NCBI GenBank assembly: GCA_021648265.1
Contig: JAKITD010000016.1
Span: 1 to 44,354, forward strand
DNA length: 44,354 nucleotides
From: Flavobacteriaceae bacterium
GTDB taxonomy: Bacteria; Bacteroidota; Bacteroidia; Flavobacteriales; Flavobacteriaceae
Reading direction: 5' to 3'
The translations under genes were made by a program, and so were the position numbers. Under the pieces are notes generated by a model. That model ran no database searches and had not been told where the DNA came from. It saw nothing but the letters and a program-made list of their open reading frames with translations. Shown piece by piece: positions 1-7,540 of this stretch (the stretch's first letter is position 1; each line of letters starts with the position of its first letter).

Positions 1-2482
1 TACTACCTAAATCAAATCTATATGTAAGACCTGCATTAGTTATTGCATAACCGTCTAATTGTGCTCCTGTATAATCTTCTCTTCCATTTTCTGCTCTTGT
101 AAACTCATAATGGTTTTCCATATATTTGATTCTAGCATCAACACTTAAACCATTTATAACTTTTGCATCAAAACCTATACCCATAGTGGTTTGTGGTGCC
201 GCAGAAACTTTTATACCATCACGGTTTACACCTTCTTCTTCACCTATTATCTCATTGGTATCGCTATTAAAGATTGTAACATTTGTTGTTCCTTTAAAAG
301 CCCAGCTACCTGCAGAAATAAATCCTTGTAACGTTAACCAATCGGCAACTCTATATCTTGCATCTAACTCTGCACCAGAATGAAACTGTCTTACACCTCT
401 TTCTAAAATAGTTAGGAAAGTATCATCTGCATCATCATCGGGAGTTCCATTATCATCTACATCAAAATTAGATAATGTTCTGTTATTCCAATCTGTTACA
501 TAGGCATTAAAGTTTGCACTAAACCTTTTTGCTTTAAAATGGTAACCAGCCTCAAAACTAGTAATCGTTTGGTTGTCAACTTCAGGGCTTAATAGCTCGT
601 TAGATCTTCTAATATTTACAAAAAGATCATCAGAATTTGGCTGTCTTGAATAATAACCTCCATTTAAGAAAATCACATTATTCTCGTCTATATTATAAGA
701 AACTCCACCTTTTAAGTTATACCCTGCTTTGCTAATTTTTTCAGATTTTCCTGGATCTGTAAACCTTCCTTCTCTTTGGTTTGTTTGATTAGAATAAGCT
801 CCTTGAAAGAATACTGAAAAATCATCATTAGCATATTCTATTTGACCAAAAACACCTTGATAGTTTATACTTTCAGAATAATCATAATCAATTCTATCTT
901 CTTCTGGAGCAGAGTTAAATAGTGCAGACCAAGGGTTTGCCTCGTAAGCATTTGTTACTACACGTCCATCTGGTCTATCGTTAGACCATCCAGATAGTCC
1001 ATAGAAATTAGAAACCTGTCTATAATGATCTCCTGTATAAAATCTCATATCGATTCCAACATTAACCGAAAGATTTTCGGTAAGGTCATGGTTTAAATTA
1101 GATACAACACCATACCATTGATGGTTATTCATTGATGCTCTTCTAATGTATCCTGCACCGTTTGCAGCTCCATAATCTCCACCAACACCAACTAATGCGT
1201 TGTTAGCTTCAATAGCTGGATAATCAATTTGTCCGCCTAAAGGACCCGCTCCATCAGGATCTGCAGTTCTAATACGACCATTACCTCTTGGTCCAGTACC
1301 TCCACCTCGTCCCCAAGATGCGTATAACACTGTAGATAATTCTGTTTTGTCAGAAATACTATAATCCCAGTTAAGGTTGGCAACTGGTTTATTATAAAAA
1401 TTTTGTCTTTCTGAAGTAACACTTGTACCATCTGCATTTTCATATCCCCAATGTTGATTGTATTTAGCATCTGCTTCAATAATCTCTTTACTCTGTGACC
1501 ATTTTTGCCCGTGCATTTGTGGTGCTGCAGTTACTAGAAAGTTAAATGAGTGTGTTTCGTTTGGCTTATATCCTACTGCAAAATACAGGTTTTGACCTTG
1601 TCCATAAGTACCTCTTGCCCATTTTCTACTTGCTTGCCAATGGTCTAGTAATACAGAAAATGCCCATCCTTTTTCGTTTCTTCCAGAGTTATATCCTACA
1701 GTTGCTTTAATATAGTCATCATTTCCTCCTAAAACTCGTGCAAAACCACCTTTCTTTTTATCGGCAGCTTTCATTACAATATTGGTAGTCCCACCTACCG
1801 CAGAAATGGCTAGTTTTGAAGCTCCCAATCCTCTTTGTACTTGTATAGTTGAAGCAATATCGGCAATTCCTGACCAGTTAGACCAATATACTCTACCGTC
1901 TTCCATACCATTAACAGGTTGACCGTTTAATAAAATAGCGATATTAGTTTGGTCAAAACCTCTTAAGAAAAATTGAGAATCTCCAAATCCTGTTTGTCCA
2001 GATACATACGCTGATGGCGTAAAGGAAACTGCTTCCATTAACTCAACGTTACCTGCTGTTCTTAACTGAATTTCTTCAGCAGAAATAGTTGATACTGCTA
2101 TTGGAGTTCTTCTTCCTGAAGCTAAATCAATAATTCCTTTACCTACGATTACGACTTCAGCCAGTGCATCTGCATCTGGAGTTAAAGTAAGTGTTCCTAA
2201 ATTTGCAGATCCATTACTTAAAATATAACTAACATTTGAAGTTGTAAACCCTAAATAAGAAATAGAAACGGTACCGCTGTTACCATCTACGGTAAGTGTA
2301 AAATTTCCATCAAAATCTGTAACAGCACCATTGTCTGTGCCGTTTTCAACAACAGAAGCTCCAGATAATGGACCTCCCATATCGCCGTCGTTAATTGTTC
2401 CTGTAATAGTTCCTTGTGCAAATGAAATAACATTTACTAACATAAAGGCAACTACTAAATAAAAAGTAATTTTTTTCATCAT
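1..2482 (-). CDS. TonB-dependent receptor (SusC-like), C-terminus beyond window
   Basis: This outer-membrane receptor takes up a substrate using TonB energy. The reading frame is open from the ATG at 2482 to the left edge, giving 827 residues with no stop. A signal peptide (about residues 1-22, ending ISFAQ) is followed by a carboxypeptidase-regulatory-like domain (about 24-110, with SISYLGF), a plug domain (about 125-240, with SQFFLRGFDQTNIAILLNGQ and VQRGLGASKLAISAVGGTTN) and a beta-barrel rich in aromatic residues. The last strands lie outside the window. It is preceded by a well-formed promoter at 2506-2537 and appears to be transcribed on its own from this side. The substrate cannot be told from sequence; no SusD partner is visible because the downstream side is cut off. 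Confident for family, not for substrate. Confidence 0.93.
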   Translation of the reverse strand, partial: MMKKITFYLVVAFMLVNVISFAQGTITGTINDGDMGGPLSGASVVENGTDNGAVTDFDGNFTLTVDGNSGTVSISYLGFTTSNVSYILSNGSANLGTLTLTPDADALAEVVIVGKGIIDLASGRRTPIAVSTISAEEIQLRTAGNVELMEAVSFTPSAYVSGQTGFGDSQFFLRGFDQTNIAILLNGQPVNGMEDGRVYWSNWSGIADIASTIQVQRGLGASKLAISAVGGTTNIVMKAADKKKGGFARVLGGNDDYIKATVGYNSGRNEKGWAFSVLLDHWQASRKWARGTYGQGQNLYFAVGYKPNETHSFNFLVTAAPQMHGQKWSQSKEIIEADAKYNQHWGYENADGTSVTSERQNFYNKPVANLNWDYSISDKTELSTVLYASWGRGGGTGPRGNGRIRTADPDGAGPLGGQIDYPAIEANNALVGVGGDYGAANGAGYIRRASMNNHQWYGVVSNLNHDLTENLSVNVGIDMRFYTGDHYRQVSNFYGLSGWSNDRPDGRVVTNAYEANPWSALFNSAPEEDRIDYDYSESINYQGVFGQIEYANDDFSVFFQGAYSNQTNQREGRFTDPGKSEKISKAGYNLKGGVSYNIDENNVIFLNGGYYSRQPNSDDLFVNIRRSNELLSPEVDNQTITSFEAGYHFKAKRFSANFNAYVTDWNNRTLSNFDVDDNGTPDDDADDTFLTILERGVRQFHSGAELDARYRVADWLTLQGFISAGSWAFKGTTNVTIFNSDTNEIIGEEEGVNRDGIKVSAAPQTTMGIGFDAKVINGLSVDARIKYMENHYEFTRAENGREDYTGAQLDGYAITNAGLTYRFDLGS

Positions 2483-2505
2483 TAAAAATTGTTTTAAAGT
2501 TGGTG

Positions 2506-2537
2506 CAAATTTACACATTCAAATTAATTTTTAACAA
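2506..2537 (-). promoter_or_regulatory. Bacteroidota-type promoter of the TonB receptor
   Basis: On the minus strand TTG (2537-2535) is followed by 21 bp and then TAAATTTG (2513-2506), a full match to the Bacteroidota -33/-7 pattern TTG-N21-TAnnTTTG. The -7 element ends 23 bp before the receptor ATG at 2482. Confidence 0.7.
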
Positions 2538-2663
2538 GATTTTAAGGTTAAATAATCTTAAATTGATAATGTGTTATTTTGCTTATGTAAGTATCGTAAT
2601 TTTCTAACAATTAATCCTTTAACTTTTTAACTTTTTATTAACAAGTTTATAAACCGATAAAAA

Positions 2664-3884
2664 TTAAAATGAAATACTGTCTAACTGCTTTTTTAGAGGC
2701 ATAATATGAGCAAAATAACTGTCTTGATGTTTTTTATGAAGTGGTTCTGAAAGTGGTAAGTCTTGTTTGAAGGGATCTACTTGTTTCCCGTTTTTCCAAA
2801 AACGATAACATACGTGAGGACCTCCTGTATTTCCTGTCATTCCAATCCAACCAATTACATCTCCTTGCCGAACATGTTGCCCTTTTTTTACATTTTGAGT
2901 TTTCATGTGAAGGTACTGGGTTTCGTAAGTTCCGTTATGACGGATTTTTACATATTTACCGTTACCACCTCTTCGTTCAGATTTGGTCACTACTCCATCT
3001 GCTGTGGCTAAAATTGGTGTTCCGATTGGTGCAGCAAAATCGGTTCCTTTGTGGGGTCTAACTCTATTTCCGTAAAATTTTATTCTTCTTTTTAAATTAT
3101 ATCTTGATGAAATCCTGCTAAATTTAACGGGTGCTTTTAAAAATGCACGACGTAAATTATTTGCTTCCTCATCGTAATAATCGGTAATTCCCATAATGGA
3201 ATCTCCAATAAAACTAAACGCATAAATTGGTTTTCCTCTATGTTCAAACATTACTGCTTTAATTTCTCCTAATCCTGCAGGAATAGTATCGTTTATATAC
3301 TTTTCTGAATAAACAACTTTAAAACGATCTCCTGGCTGAAGTCTAAAAAAGTCAATAGTCCAAGCATAAATCGTTGCAAGTTGATCCGTCATATTCGGAC
3401 TTAAATGTTGCTCTTCCATCGTTTGAGAAAGTGAACTTGTAATCACTCCTCTTGCAGATTTCTCAACAAATGTTACTGGTTTTTTATCATTATAAGTAGA
3501 AACGCAATCTCTAAGATCTATTACGGCAAAATCTACCTTGTTTTTTTCGTAAATAAAAACTTGTGTTTTACCAATACTGTCTTTTGAGTTTAATAAAACA
3601 TAGGGATTACCAACTTTTACTCTTCTAACATCGAAGCTGTCTTTTATTTTTAAAACTACCTCATAGATTTCTCCTTGCGGAACATGGTTTGCATCTAATA
3701 TGGCACCAAAGGTATCTCCAGATCTTATGGTGTCACGGATTATTTCAAATTCATTTAAATCGTAACCATATTCGAAATTAGCTTTTACAACTTCAATAAT
3801 TGGCATGACTTCTATTTCTTTAACTTCCTTTTCGCAGGAAAAAATCAAGAAAATTGCGGGGATAATTAGCACTAATTTTTTCAA
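2664..3884 (-). CDS. M23-family metallopeptidase lipoprotein
   Basis: Probable cell-envelope peptidoglycan endopeptidase of the LytM/M23 family, 406 aa. A lipobox (LIFS before Cys17) predicts a lipoprotein anchored after signal peptidase II cleavage. Residues about 45-260 resemble the N-terminal regions that precede M23 domains, with a SGDTF stretch like LysM/OapA domains. The catalytic domain spans about 270-385. H278 and D282 (HKGTD) match the first zinc-ligand motif and H326 the general catalytic His. The last motif reads H357-V-C359 where LytM enzymes have HxH, so the third zinc ligand position is Cys. I recall the same PHVC-Y/F-RF wording in other Bacteroidota homologues, so this is probably a lineage variant with Cys as ligand and not a dead enzyme. 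It lies downstream of the tyrosine/tryptophan genes, separated by a 170-bp spacer, and is probably independent of them. Confidence 0.88.
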   Translation of the reverse strand: MKKLVLIIPAIFLIFSCEKEVKEIEVMPIIEVVKANFEYGYDLNEFEIIRDTIRSGDTFGAILDANHVPQGEIYEVVLKIKDSFDVRRVKVGNPYVLLNSKDSIGKTQVFIYEKNKVDFAVIDLRDCVSTYNDKKPVTFVEKSARGVITSSLSQTMEEQHLSPNMTDQLATIYAWTIDFFRLQPGDRFKVVYSEKYINDTIPAGLGEIKAVMFEHRGKPIYAFSFIGDSIMGITDYYDEEANNLRRAFLKAPVKFSRISSRYNLKRRIKFYGNRVRPHKGTDFAAPIGTPILATADGVVTKSERRGGNGKYVKIRHNGTYETQYLHMKTQNVKKGQHVRQGDVIGWIGMTGNTGGPHVCYRFWKNGKQVDPFKQDLPLSEPLHKKHQDSYFAHIMPLKKQLDSISF

Positions 3885-3894
3885 AAGTAGGTAT

Positions 3895-4052
3895 TGTTTT
3901 TAATAGGTTAGGTGAATGATATAAGGAATGAATAGGTGAATTACTTAAGCTTTGTGCTTTACTTATTAGACTATTTATCTCCGAATCTTCGGGTTTTAAA
4001 TAGAATTTTAAATAACTAACAATTAACTCATTGTATCATTAACTCATTACAT
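3895..4052. repeat. spacer with degenerate TTAATGA/GAATGA-type short repeats
   Basis: The spacer between the M23 gene and the tryptophan dioxygenase gene holds degenerate short repeats, for example GGTGAAT and GGAATGAATAGGTGAAT near 3911-3940 and two copies of TTAACTCATT near 4023-4046. It also contains a small hairpin, CCGAA-TC-TTCGG, near 3980-3992. A similar low-complexity composition reappears upstream of dxs near 44040-44095. No gene is visible here. Confidence 0.45.
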
Positions 4053-4054
4053 AA

Positions 4055-4990
4055 CTAAACGTTTGTTCCCCAGTCTTTTAATTCTTGTTCTGACCAAAGT
4101 TCTGGGAAAAATATTCTTCTTTGGTATTTTGGGTGCATGTATTTTTTCCAATCGCTTCCTCCAGTTGCTTCTATTTCTTCTCCATCTTCTTTTCCTTCAG
4201 ATAAGTAATGATTGGCTGCTTTATAATGAGCCATTACCCAAGTAATATTTACGGTATAATCGTAATGACGCATCGCTTTTATAAGTTCAGGGTTTGCTTG
4301 AACCTCAGCCGGAAGTTCTTTAAATTTCGCGTATAAATTTATGGTATTATATTCTTGTGTAAAAGCAATAAATTCATTTTTATATTTTGCTTCAAATGCT
4401 TCTAGCATATATATTTTCTTACCTGTTTTAAAATCTTTTCCAGCTGCTTGCCAGTACAGGTGGTCTAAAGCGTGTTCGTAAGGAGTATTCCTGTCTATAG
4501 TTGCTCTAAAACGAGCATCGATTAGGTTTATTAAATCGGTGGAGGCAAATTCAATTTTACGATATTGTGCACTTTGAAAACCGCTTGCTGGAGTTAATGT
4601 ATTCCTAAATTTTAAATATTGATCTACATCCATTCCTTCCTGCATAATTGCAAATGAAGAAGTCAACATATCAAAATATCGGCTCACTCGCATTAATCTT
4701 GAGGAGAAAAAATTAGCTGTTAAATTTTTATGATACGAAACTTGTTCTATTTCCCAAAGAATCATTTTAAACAATAATTCGTTTACTTGATGATACAAAA
4801 TAAATACCATTTCGTCTGGTAGTGTTGTTCTTTTAGTTTGAAGGTTTAATAATGCATCTGTTTGTACATAATCCCAATAAGTCATTGGCTCACCGTATAA
4901 CAACCCTTCTAAATGTGTGTCTAAATCTTGACCAATTCCGTTGTATTTATTTTCTAATTGTTTTAGTAATTCTTCTCTTTTAGTATCCAT
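4055..4990 (-). CDS. kynA: tryptophan 2,3-dioxygenase
   Basis: Haem enzyme that opens the indole ring of L-tryptophan to N-formylkynurenine, the first step of the kynurenine pathway. At 311 aa it is near the usual length. The family blocks are present in order: YWDYVQTDALLNLQ (residues 38-51), DEMVFILYHQVNELLFKMIL with the substrate-contacting H67 and E71, GFQSAQYR (137-144; the Arg binds the substrate carboxylate), and a C-terminal segment with the haem-ligand His (AHYKAA) followed by ATGGSDW. The start codon lies 1 bp after the stop of the DUF3108 gene, so the two are translated from one message. It is the last gene of the run that begins with homogentisate dioxygenase. The cytoplasmic homotetramer of the family is expected. 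Confidence 0.96.
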   Translation of the reverse strand: MDTKREELLKQLENKYNGIGQDLDTHLEGLLYGEPMTYWDYVQTDALLNLQTKRTTLPDEMVFILYHQVNELLFKMILWEIEQVSYHKNLTANFFSSRLMRVSRYFDMLTSSFAIMQEGMDVDQYLKFRNTLTPASGFQSAQYRKIEFASTDLINLIDARFRATIDRNTPYEHALDHLYWQAAGKDFKTGKKIYMLEAFEAKYKNEFIAFTQEYNTINLYAKFKELPAEVQANPELIKAMRHYDYTVNITWVMAHYKAANHYLSEGKEDGEEIEATGGSDWKKYMHPKYQRRIFFPELWSEQELKDWGTNV

Positions 4991-4991
4991 T

Positions 4992-5798
4992 TTAATCTAT
5001 TTTTATTTTAAAGGAATGTGACAATCCTTTAAACTGTATTAAGGTAGCTTTTAAAGACCCTACCGTTAAGTCTGCTTTTATTACTAATGGAATTTTATTA
5101 TCATCATCGCTCACCCAAAGTGTAAGGCTTTCTTTTTCTTTAAAAATTCTTCCCGATTGTACATAAGGTCTAAAAATTAAACAAGGTACTTTTCCGAATT
5201 CAGTATCGATAGTTTCTCTTCCTAAAAACTTTAATTTGAATTTATAGTTTTCTTTATCGAAGAACATATCTAATTCAATTTCGTCATTTACTTTAATATC
5301 TGAAACATCTAAATTATTTCGTAAATAGTAAAATGAAGAAACCATATCTTGTGCTCCTTTAGGAAACGAAACCGATTTTTCTGTATTGTGTTTTAAATTT
5401 TTTATTAGTGCAACTTGGGTATCGTGATTAAACTCAATAATAATATCTTTGGTGTGTCCTCCTTCGTCTATTTTCCGAATAAATTTATAAGGAATGTCCT
5501 TAGTAACATCTACATAAGATTGATAATTATCTTCTACGGGAAAAAACCAACTAGTCATCCCTGTTGTTTCTCCAAAACCCTCGATATGAAAAACTTGCTT
5601 ACCATCTAAATACTCTTGATTCACTTCTAGTGTAGCAGTCCCAGCGGTTATTAATCCATAATGAATTCTGAATTTTAACCACTCACCATCACCATACGCT
5701 TTTTGCTGAGCCGAAAGCATTGTTATGGTAAGGGTTAATAATAAGAGAAGAAGGTTTTTCACGCAAGTTTTAAAAGCGATACGATGACTTAGAGTCAT
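4992..5798 (-). CDS. DUF3108 family exported protein
   Basis: A 268-aa protein of the DUF3108 family, with a hydrophobic signal segment (LLLLLLTLTITMLSAQQ) and a beta-rich body starting GEWLKFRIHYGLITAGTATLEV. Function in the family is not established; members are exported and found in many Bacteroidota and Proteobacteria. It is coupled to the tryptophan dioxygenase gene (1 bp gap). The start is uncertain: the ATG at 5798 lies inside a perfect 12-bp hairpin, while a GTG at 5762 would give a 256-aa product that begins VKNLLLLLL and has a more typical signal peptide. The hairpin argues for the GTG, but both remain possible. Confidence 0.82.
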   Translation of the reverse strand: MTLSHRIAFKTCVKNLLLLLLTLTITMLSAQQKAYGDGEWLKFRIHYGLITAGTATLEVNQEYLDGKQVFHIEGFGETTGMTSWFFPVEDNYQSYVDVTKDIPYKFIRKIDEGGHTKDIIIEFNHDTQVALIKNLKHNTEKSVSFPKGAQDMVSSFYYLRNNLDVSDIKVNDEIELDMFFDKENYKFKLKFLGRETIDTEFGKVPCLIFRPYVQSGRIFKEKESLTLWVSDDDNKIPLVIKADLTVGSLKATLIQFKGLSHSFKIKID

Positions 5799-5804
5799 CG
5801 TATC
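5778..5804. repeat. perfect 12-bp hairpin related to the S23-element termini
   Basis: GATACGATGACT (5778-5789), the loop TAG, then AGTCATCGTATC (5793-5804) form a perfect stem between the HPPD stop codon and the DUF3108 gene. On the message strand it begins GTGATACGA, as does the boundary after the homogentisate dioxygenase gene at 7543-7535. It ends with a match to the same palindrome family. It looks like the S23-element ends with nothing between them. It could also act as an mRNA stem or weak terminator; there is no U-tract. Confidence 0.6.
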
Positions 5805-5816
5805 ACTAAAGTTTTA

Positions 5817-6980
5817 TTATAAAGTTCCTCTATTTGCTTGTTCTCTTTCAATAGATTCAAATAATGCTTTAAAGTTACCTGCTCCAAAACCTTTAGCTCC
5901 CATTCTTTGAATAATCTCAAAAAATAAAGTGGGTCTATCTTCAATAGGTTTTGTGAATATTTGCAATAAATAACCATCTTCATCTGCATCTACTAAAATA
6001 GAAAATTTTTGAAGCTCCTTAATATCTTCCTTCATCATATCCATATGAACTCCTAATCTACTAGGAATTTCATCATAATAAGATTGTGGTGGTGGTGGTA
6101 AAAATTCAATCCCTCTAGCTTTTAACTGAGCTACTGTTTTTATAATATTATCTGTTGTTAAGGCTAAATGCTGTACTCCAGAATCTTCATAAAAATCTAA
6201 GTATTCTTCAATTTGAGATTTCTTAGCGGCTTTTGCAGGTTCATTGATTGGAAATTTTATTCGTCCATTTCCATTACTCATTACTTTACTCATTAAAGCG
6301 GAATATTCTGTATGTATTTGTTTGTCGTCGAAAGATAAAAAGTTAACAAATCCCATCACATCTTCATACCATTTTACCCATTTGTTCATTTGTCCCCAAC
6401 CTACGTTTCCTACCATATGATCGATGTATTTTAAACCAACTGGCTCTGGGTTGTAATCAGATTCCCAAGGAACAAAACTTGGCAAAAAATTACCTTTATA
6501 GTTCTTTCGCTCTACAAATATATGCACCGTTTCACCATAAGTATAAATTCCCGCTCTTACTACTTCTCCAAACTCATCTTTTTCAACTATTGGTTCCATA
6601 TACGATTTTGCACCTCTGCTGGTGGTTTCTTCATAAGCTTTTCTTGCATCTTCTACCCATAAAGCGATTACTTTAACTCCGTCACCATGCTTTACTAAAT
6701 GATCGTTAATTGGAGATTTACTATTAAGAGGTGTTGTTAATATTAAAACGATCTTATCTTGTTTTAAAACATAACTTACACTGTCTTTTGAACCCGTTTC
6801 CAGTCCTTTATAAGCATAGGATTGGAATCCAAATGCTGTTTTATAAAAATGTGCAGATTGTTTGGCGTTACCTACATAAAACTCTACGTAATCTGTTCCT
6901 AATAATGGCAAGAAATCTTGCGCTCCTTCAAATATTTTTTCTAAACCGTAGTTTACTGATTTTACTTCTTTTTTACTCAT
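5817..6980 (-). CDS. hppD: 4-hydroxyphenylpyruvate dioxygenase
   Basis: Non-haem iron enzyme that converts 4-hydroxyphenylpyruvate to homogentisate in tyrosine degradation. It has 387 aa in two vicinal-oxygen-chelate halves. The three iron ligands are visible: H188 (YIDHMVGNV), H271 (GVQHLALTT) and E355 (LFFEIIQR). The C-terminal helix that closes the active site is present (GAKGFGAGNFKALFESIEREQ). Its product is the substrate of the homogentisate dioxygenase encoded just upstream on the same strand at 7540-8697, but the two genes are separated by about 560 bp carrying an S23-family gene and repeats. The start MSKKEVKSVNYGLEK is well supported by alignment to the family start region. Confidence 0.97.
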   Translation of the reverse strand: MSKKEVKSVNYGLEKIFEGAQDFLPLLGTDYVEFYVGNAKQSAHFYKTAFGFQSYAYKGLETGSKDSVSYVLKQDKIVLILTTPLNSKSPINDHLVKHGDGVKVIALWVEDARKAYEETTSRGAKSYMEPIVEKDEFGEVVRAGIYTYGETVHIFVERKNYKGNFLPSFVPWESDYNPEPVGLKYIDHMVGNVGWGQMNKWVKWYEDVMGFVNFLSFDDKQIHTEYSALMSKVMSNGNGRIKFPINEPAKAAKKSQIEEYLDFYEDSGVQHLALTTDNIIKTVAQLKARGIEFLPPPPQSYYDEIPSRLGVHMDMMKEDIKELQKFSILVDADEDGYLLQIFTKPIEDRPTLFFEIIQRMGAKGFGAGNFKALFESIEREQANRGTL

Positions 6981-6993
6981 AATATTTATTTTA

Positions 6994-7027
6994 AGATTTA
7001 TGACTGTACGACATAAGACTTACGACT
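6994..7027. repeat. array R3 of degenerate TA-Y-GAC units (direct repeat with 7396-7429)
   Basis: On the plus strand the units are TTTATGAC, TGTACGAC, ATAAGAC, TTACGAC, a 7-8 bp degenerate period. The 34-bp stretch matches 7396-7429 at 29 of 34 positions in direct orientation, so the S23-family gene is bracketed by near-identical direct repeats. It ends just beyond the S23 stop codon and lies 13 bp before the HPPD start. Confidence 0.75.
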
Positions 7028-7028
7028 G

Positions 7029-7385
7029 CTAGTTGGTAAGTTTCATTATAAAGTTATAAATCATGTTTTGTGTTTTGTTAATTCTATTTTCTAATTCTTT
7101 AAATTTATCTTCGGTTATATAACCTATTTTGAATGCAATTATTATTTGTGTTTCCCATTCAAATGAAGAACCTAAAGCTGTTTCTAAATAATTTTTAAAA
7201 TGCTTATCTGAACTTTTACTTGTTCCTTCTGCAATATTTGAAGGAATTGAAACAGAACATCTATTTAACTGACTTGACAAACCGTATTTTTCTTCGGAAG
7301 GAAATGTTTTGGTCATTTTATATGTTTCAATAACCAGTTCAATTCCCTCTTGCCAAATAGTCAATTTTTTAAAATTATGTTTCAT
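7029..7385 (-). CDS. four-helix-bundle protein of the S23 / 23S rRNA intervening-sequence family
   Basis: 118 aa, all helical, with the family signature FPSEEKYGLSSQLNRCSVSI followed by PSNIAEG. The N-terminus is KKLTIWQEGIELVIETYKMT. S23-family proteins are encoded inside intervening sequences of 23S rRNA in spirochaetes and others, and form homopentameric four-helix bundles. A related fold, Avd, binds RNA in diversity-generating retroelements. No cellular role is proven. Here the gene is outside rRNA, between homogentisate dioxygenase and HPPD, in the same orientation as both. It is flanked on both sides by degenerate TA-Y-GAC repeats, and a decayed copy of its 3' end lies upstream. The setting suggests a small element that moved into the operon without breaking it. 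Family assignment is firm; role is unknown. Confidence 0.9.
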   Translation of the reverse strand: MKHNFKKLTIWQEGIELVIETYKMTKTFPSEEKYGLSSQLNRCSVSIPSNIAEGTSKSSDKHFKNYLETALGSSFEWETQIIIAFKIGYITEDKFKELENRINKTQNMIYNFIMKLTN

Positions 7386-7395
7386 TTCTTCTTAA

Positions 7396-7429
7396 AGACT
7401 TATGAATGTACGACATACGACCTATGACT
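7396..7429. repeat. array R2 of degenerate TA-Y-GAC units
   Basis: Plus-strand units are CTTATGAA, TGTACGAC, ATACGAC, CTATGAC. It is a direct repeat of 6994-7027 (29/34). Its last 15 bp, ATACGACCTATGACT at 7415-7429, are the perfect inverse of AGTCATAGGTCGTAT at 7526-7540. It lies 10 bp upstream of the S23-family start codon. Confidence 0.75.
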
Positions 7430-7444
7430 CTTTAATTTCAAAGT

Positions 7445-7507
7445 TTAGTCGTAACGTTGTAAATCATGATTTTTTAATTCTGTTTTTAATATTTCCTTAA
7501 ATTTCTC
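7445..7507 (-). pseudogene. decayed 3' end of a second S23-family gene
   Basis: The minus strand here reads EKFKEILKTELKNHDLQRYD and a stop. At DNA level it aligns with the 3' end of the intact S23 gene (7033-7098): both share AAATTTAA-R-GAA, AGAATTAA and CATGATTTA in the same order, with one short deletion. The rest of the gene is missing. The fragment is enclosed by the inverted repeat 7415-7429 / 7526-7540. I read it as the remnant of an earlier copy; chance similarity of AT-rich sequence is possible but less likely given the ordered blocks and the flanks. Confidence 0.55.
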
Positions 7508-7513
7508 GTATAT

Positions 7514-7540
7514 CTTAAGTCATATAGTCATAGGTCGTAT
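7514..7540. repeat. array R1, inverted copy of the TA-Y-GAC array
   Basis: On the message strand the units are ATACGAC, CTATGAC, TATATGAC, TTAAG, the reverse orientation to R2 and R3. AGTCATAGGTCGTAT (7526-7540) pairs perfectly over 15 bp with 7415-7429 and imperfectly (about 12 of 14) with R3. It directly abuts the TGA stop of the homogentisate dioxygenase gene (7540-7542), so insertion or expansion occurred exactly at the gene end. Confidence 0.7.

Noticed and set aside
1237-1479. 80-codon minus-strand open frame in the first TonB receptor
   Set aside because: Out of frame with the continuous 827-codon receptor frame covering the whole stretch.
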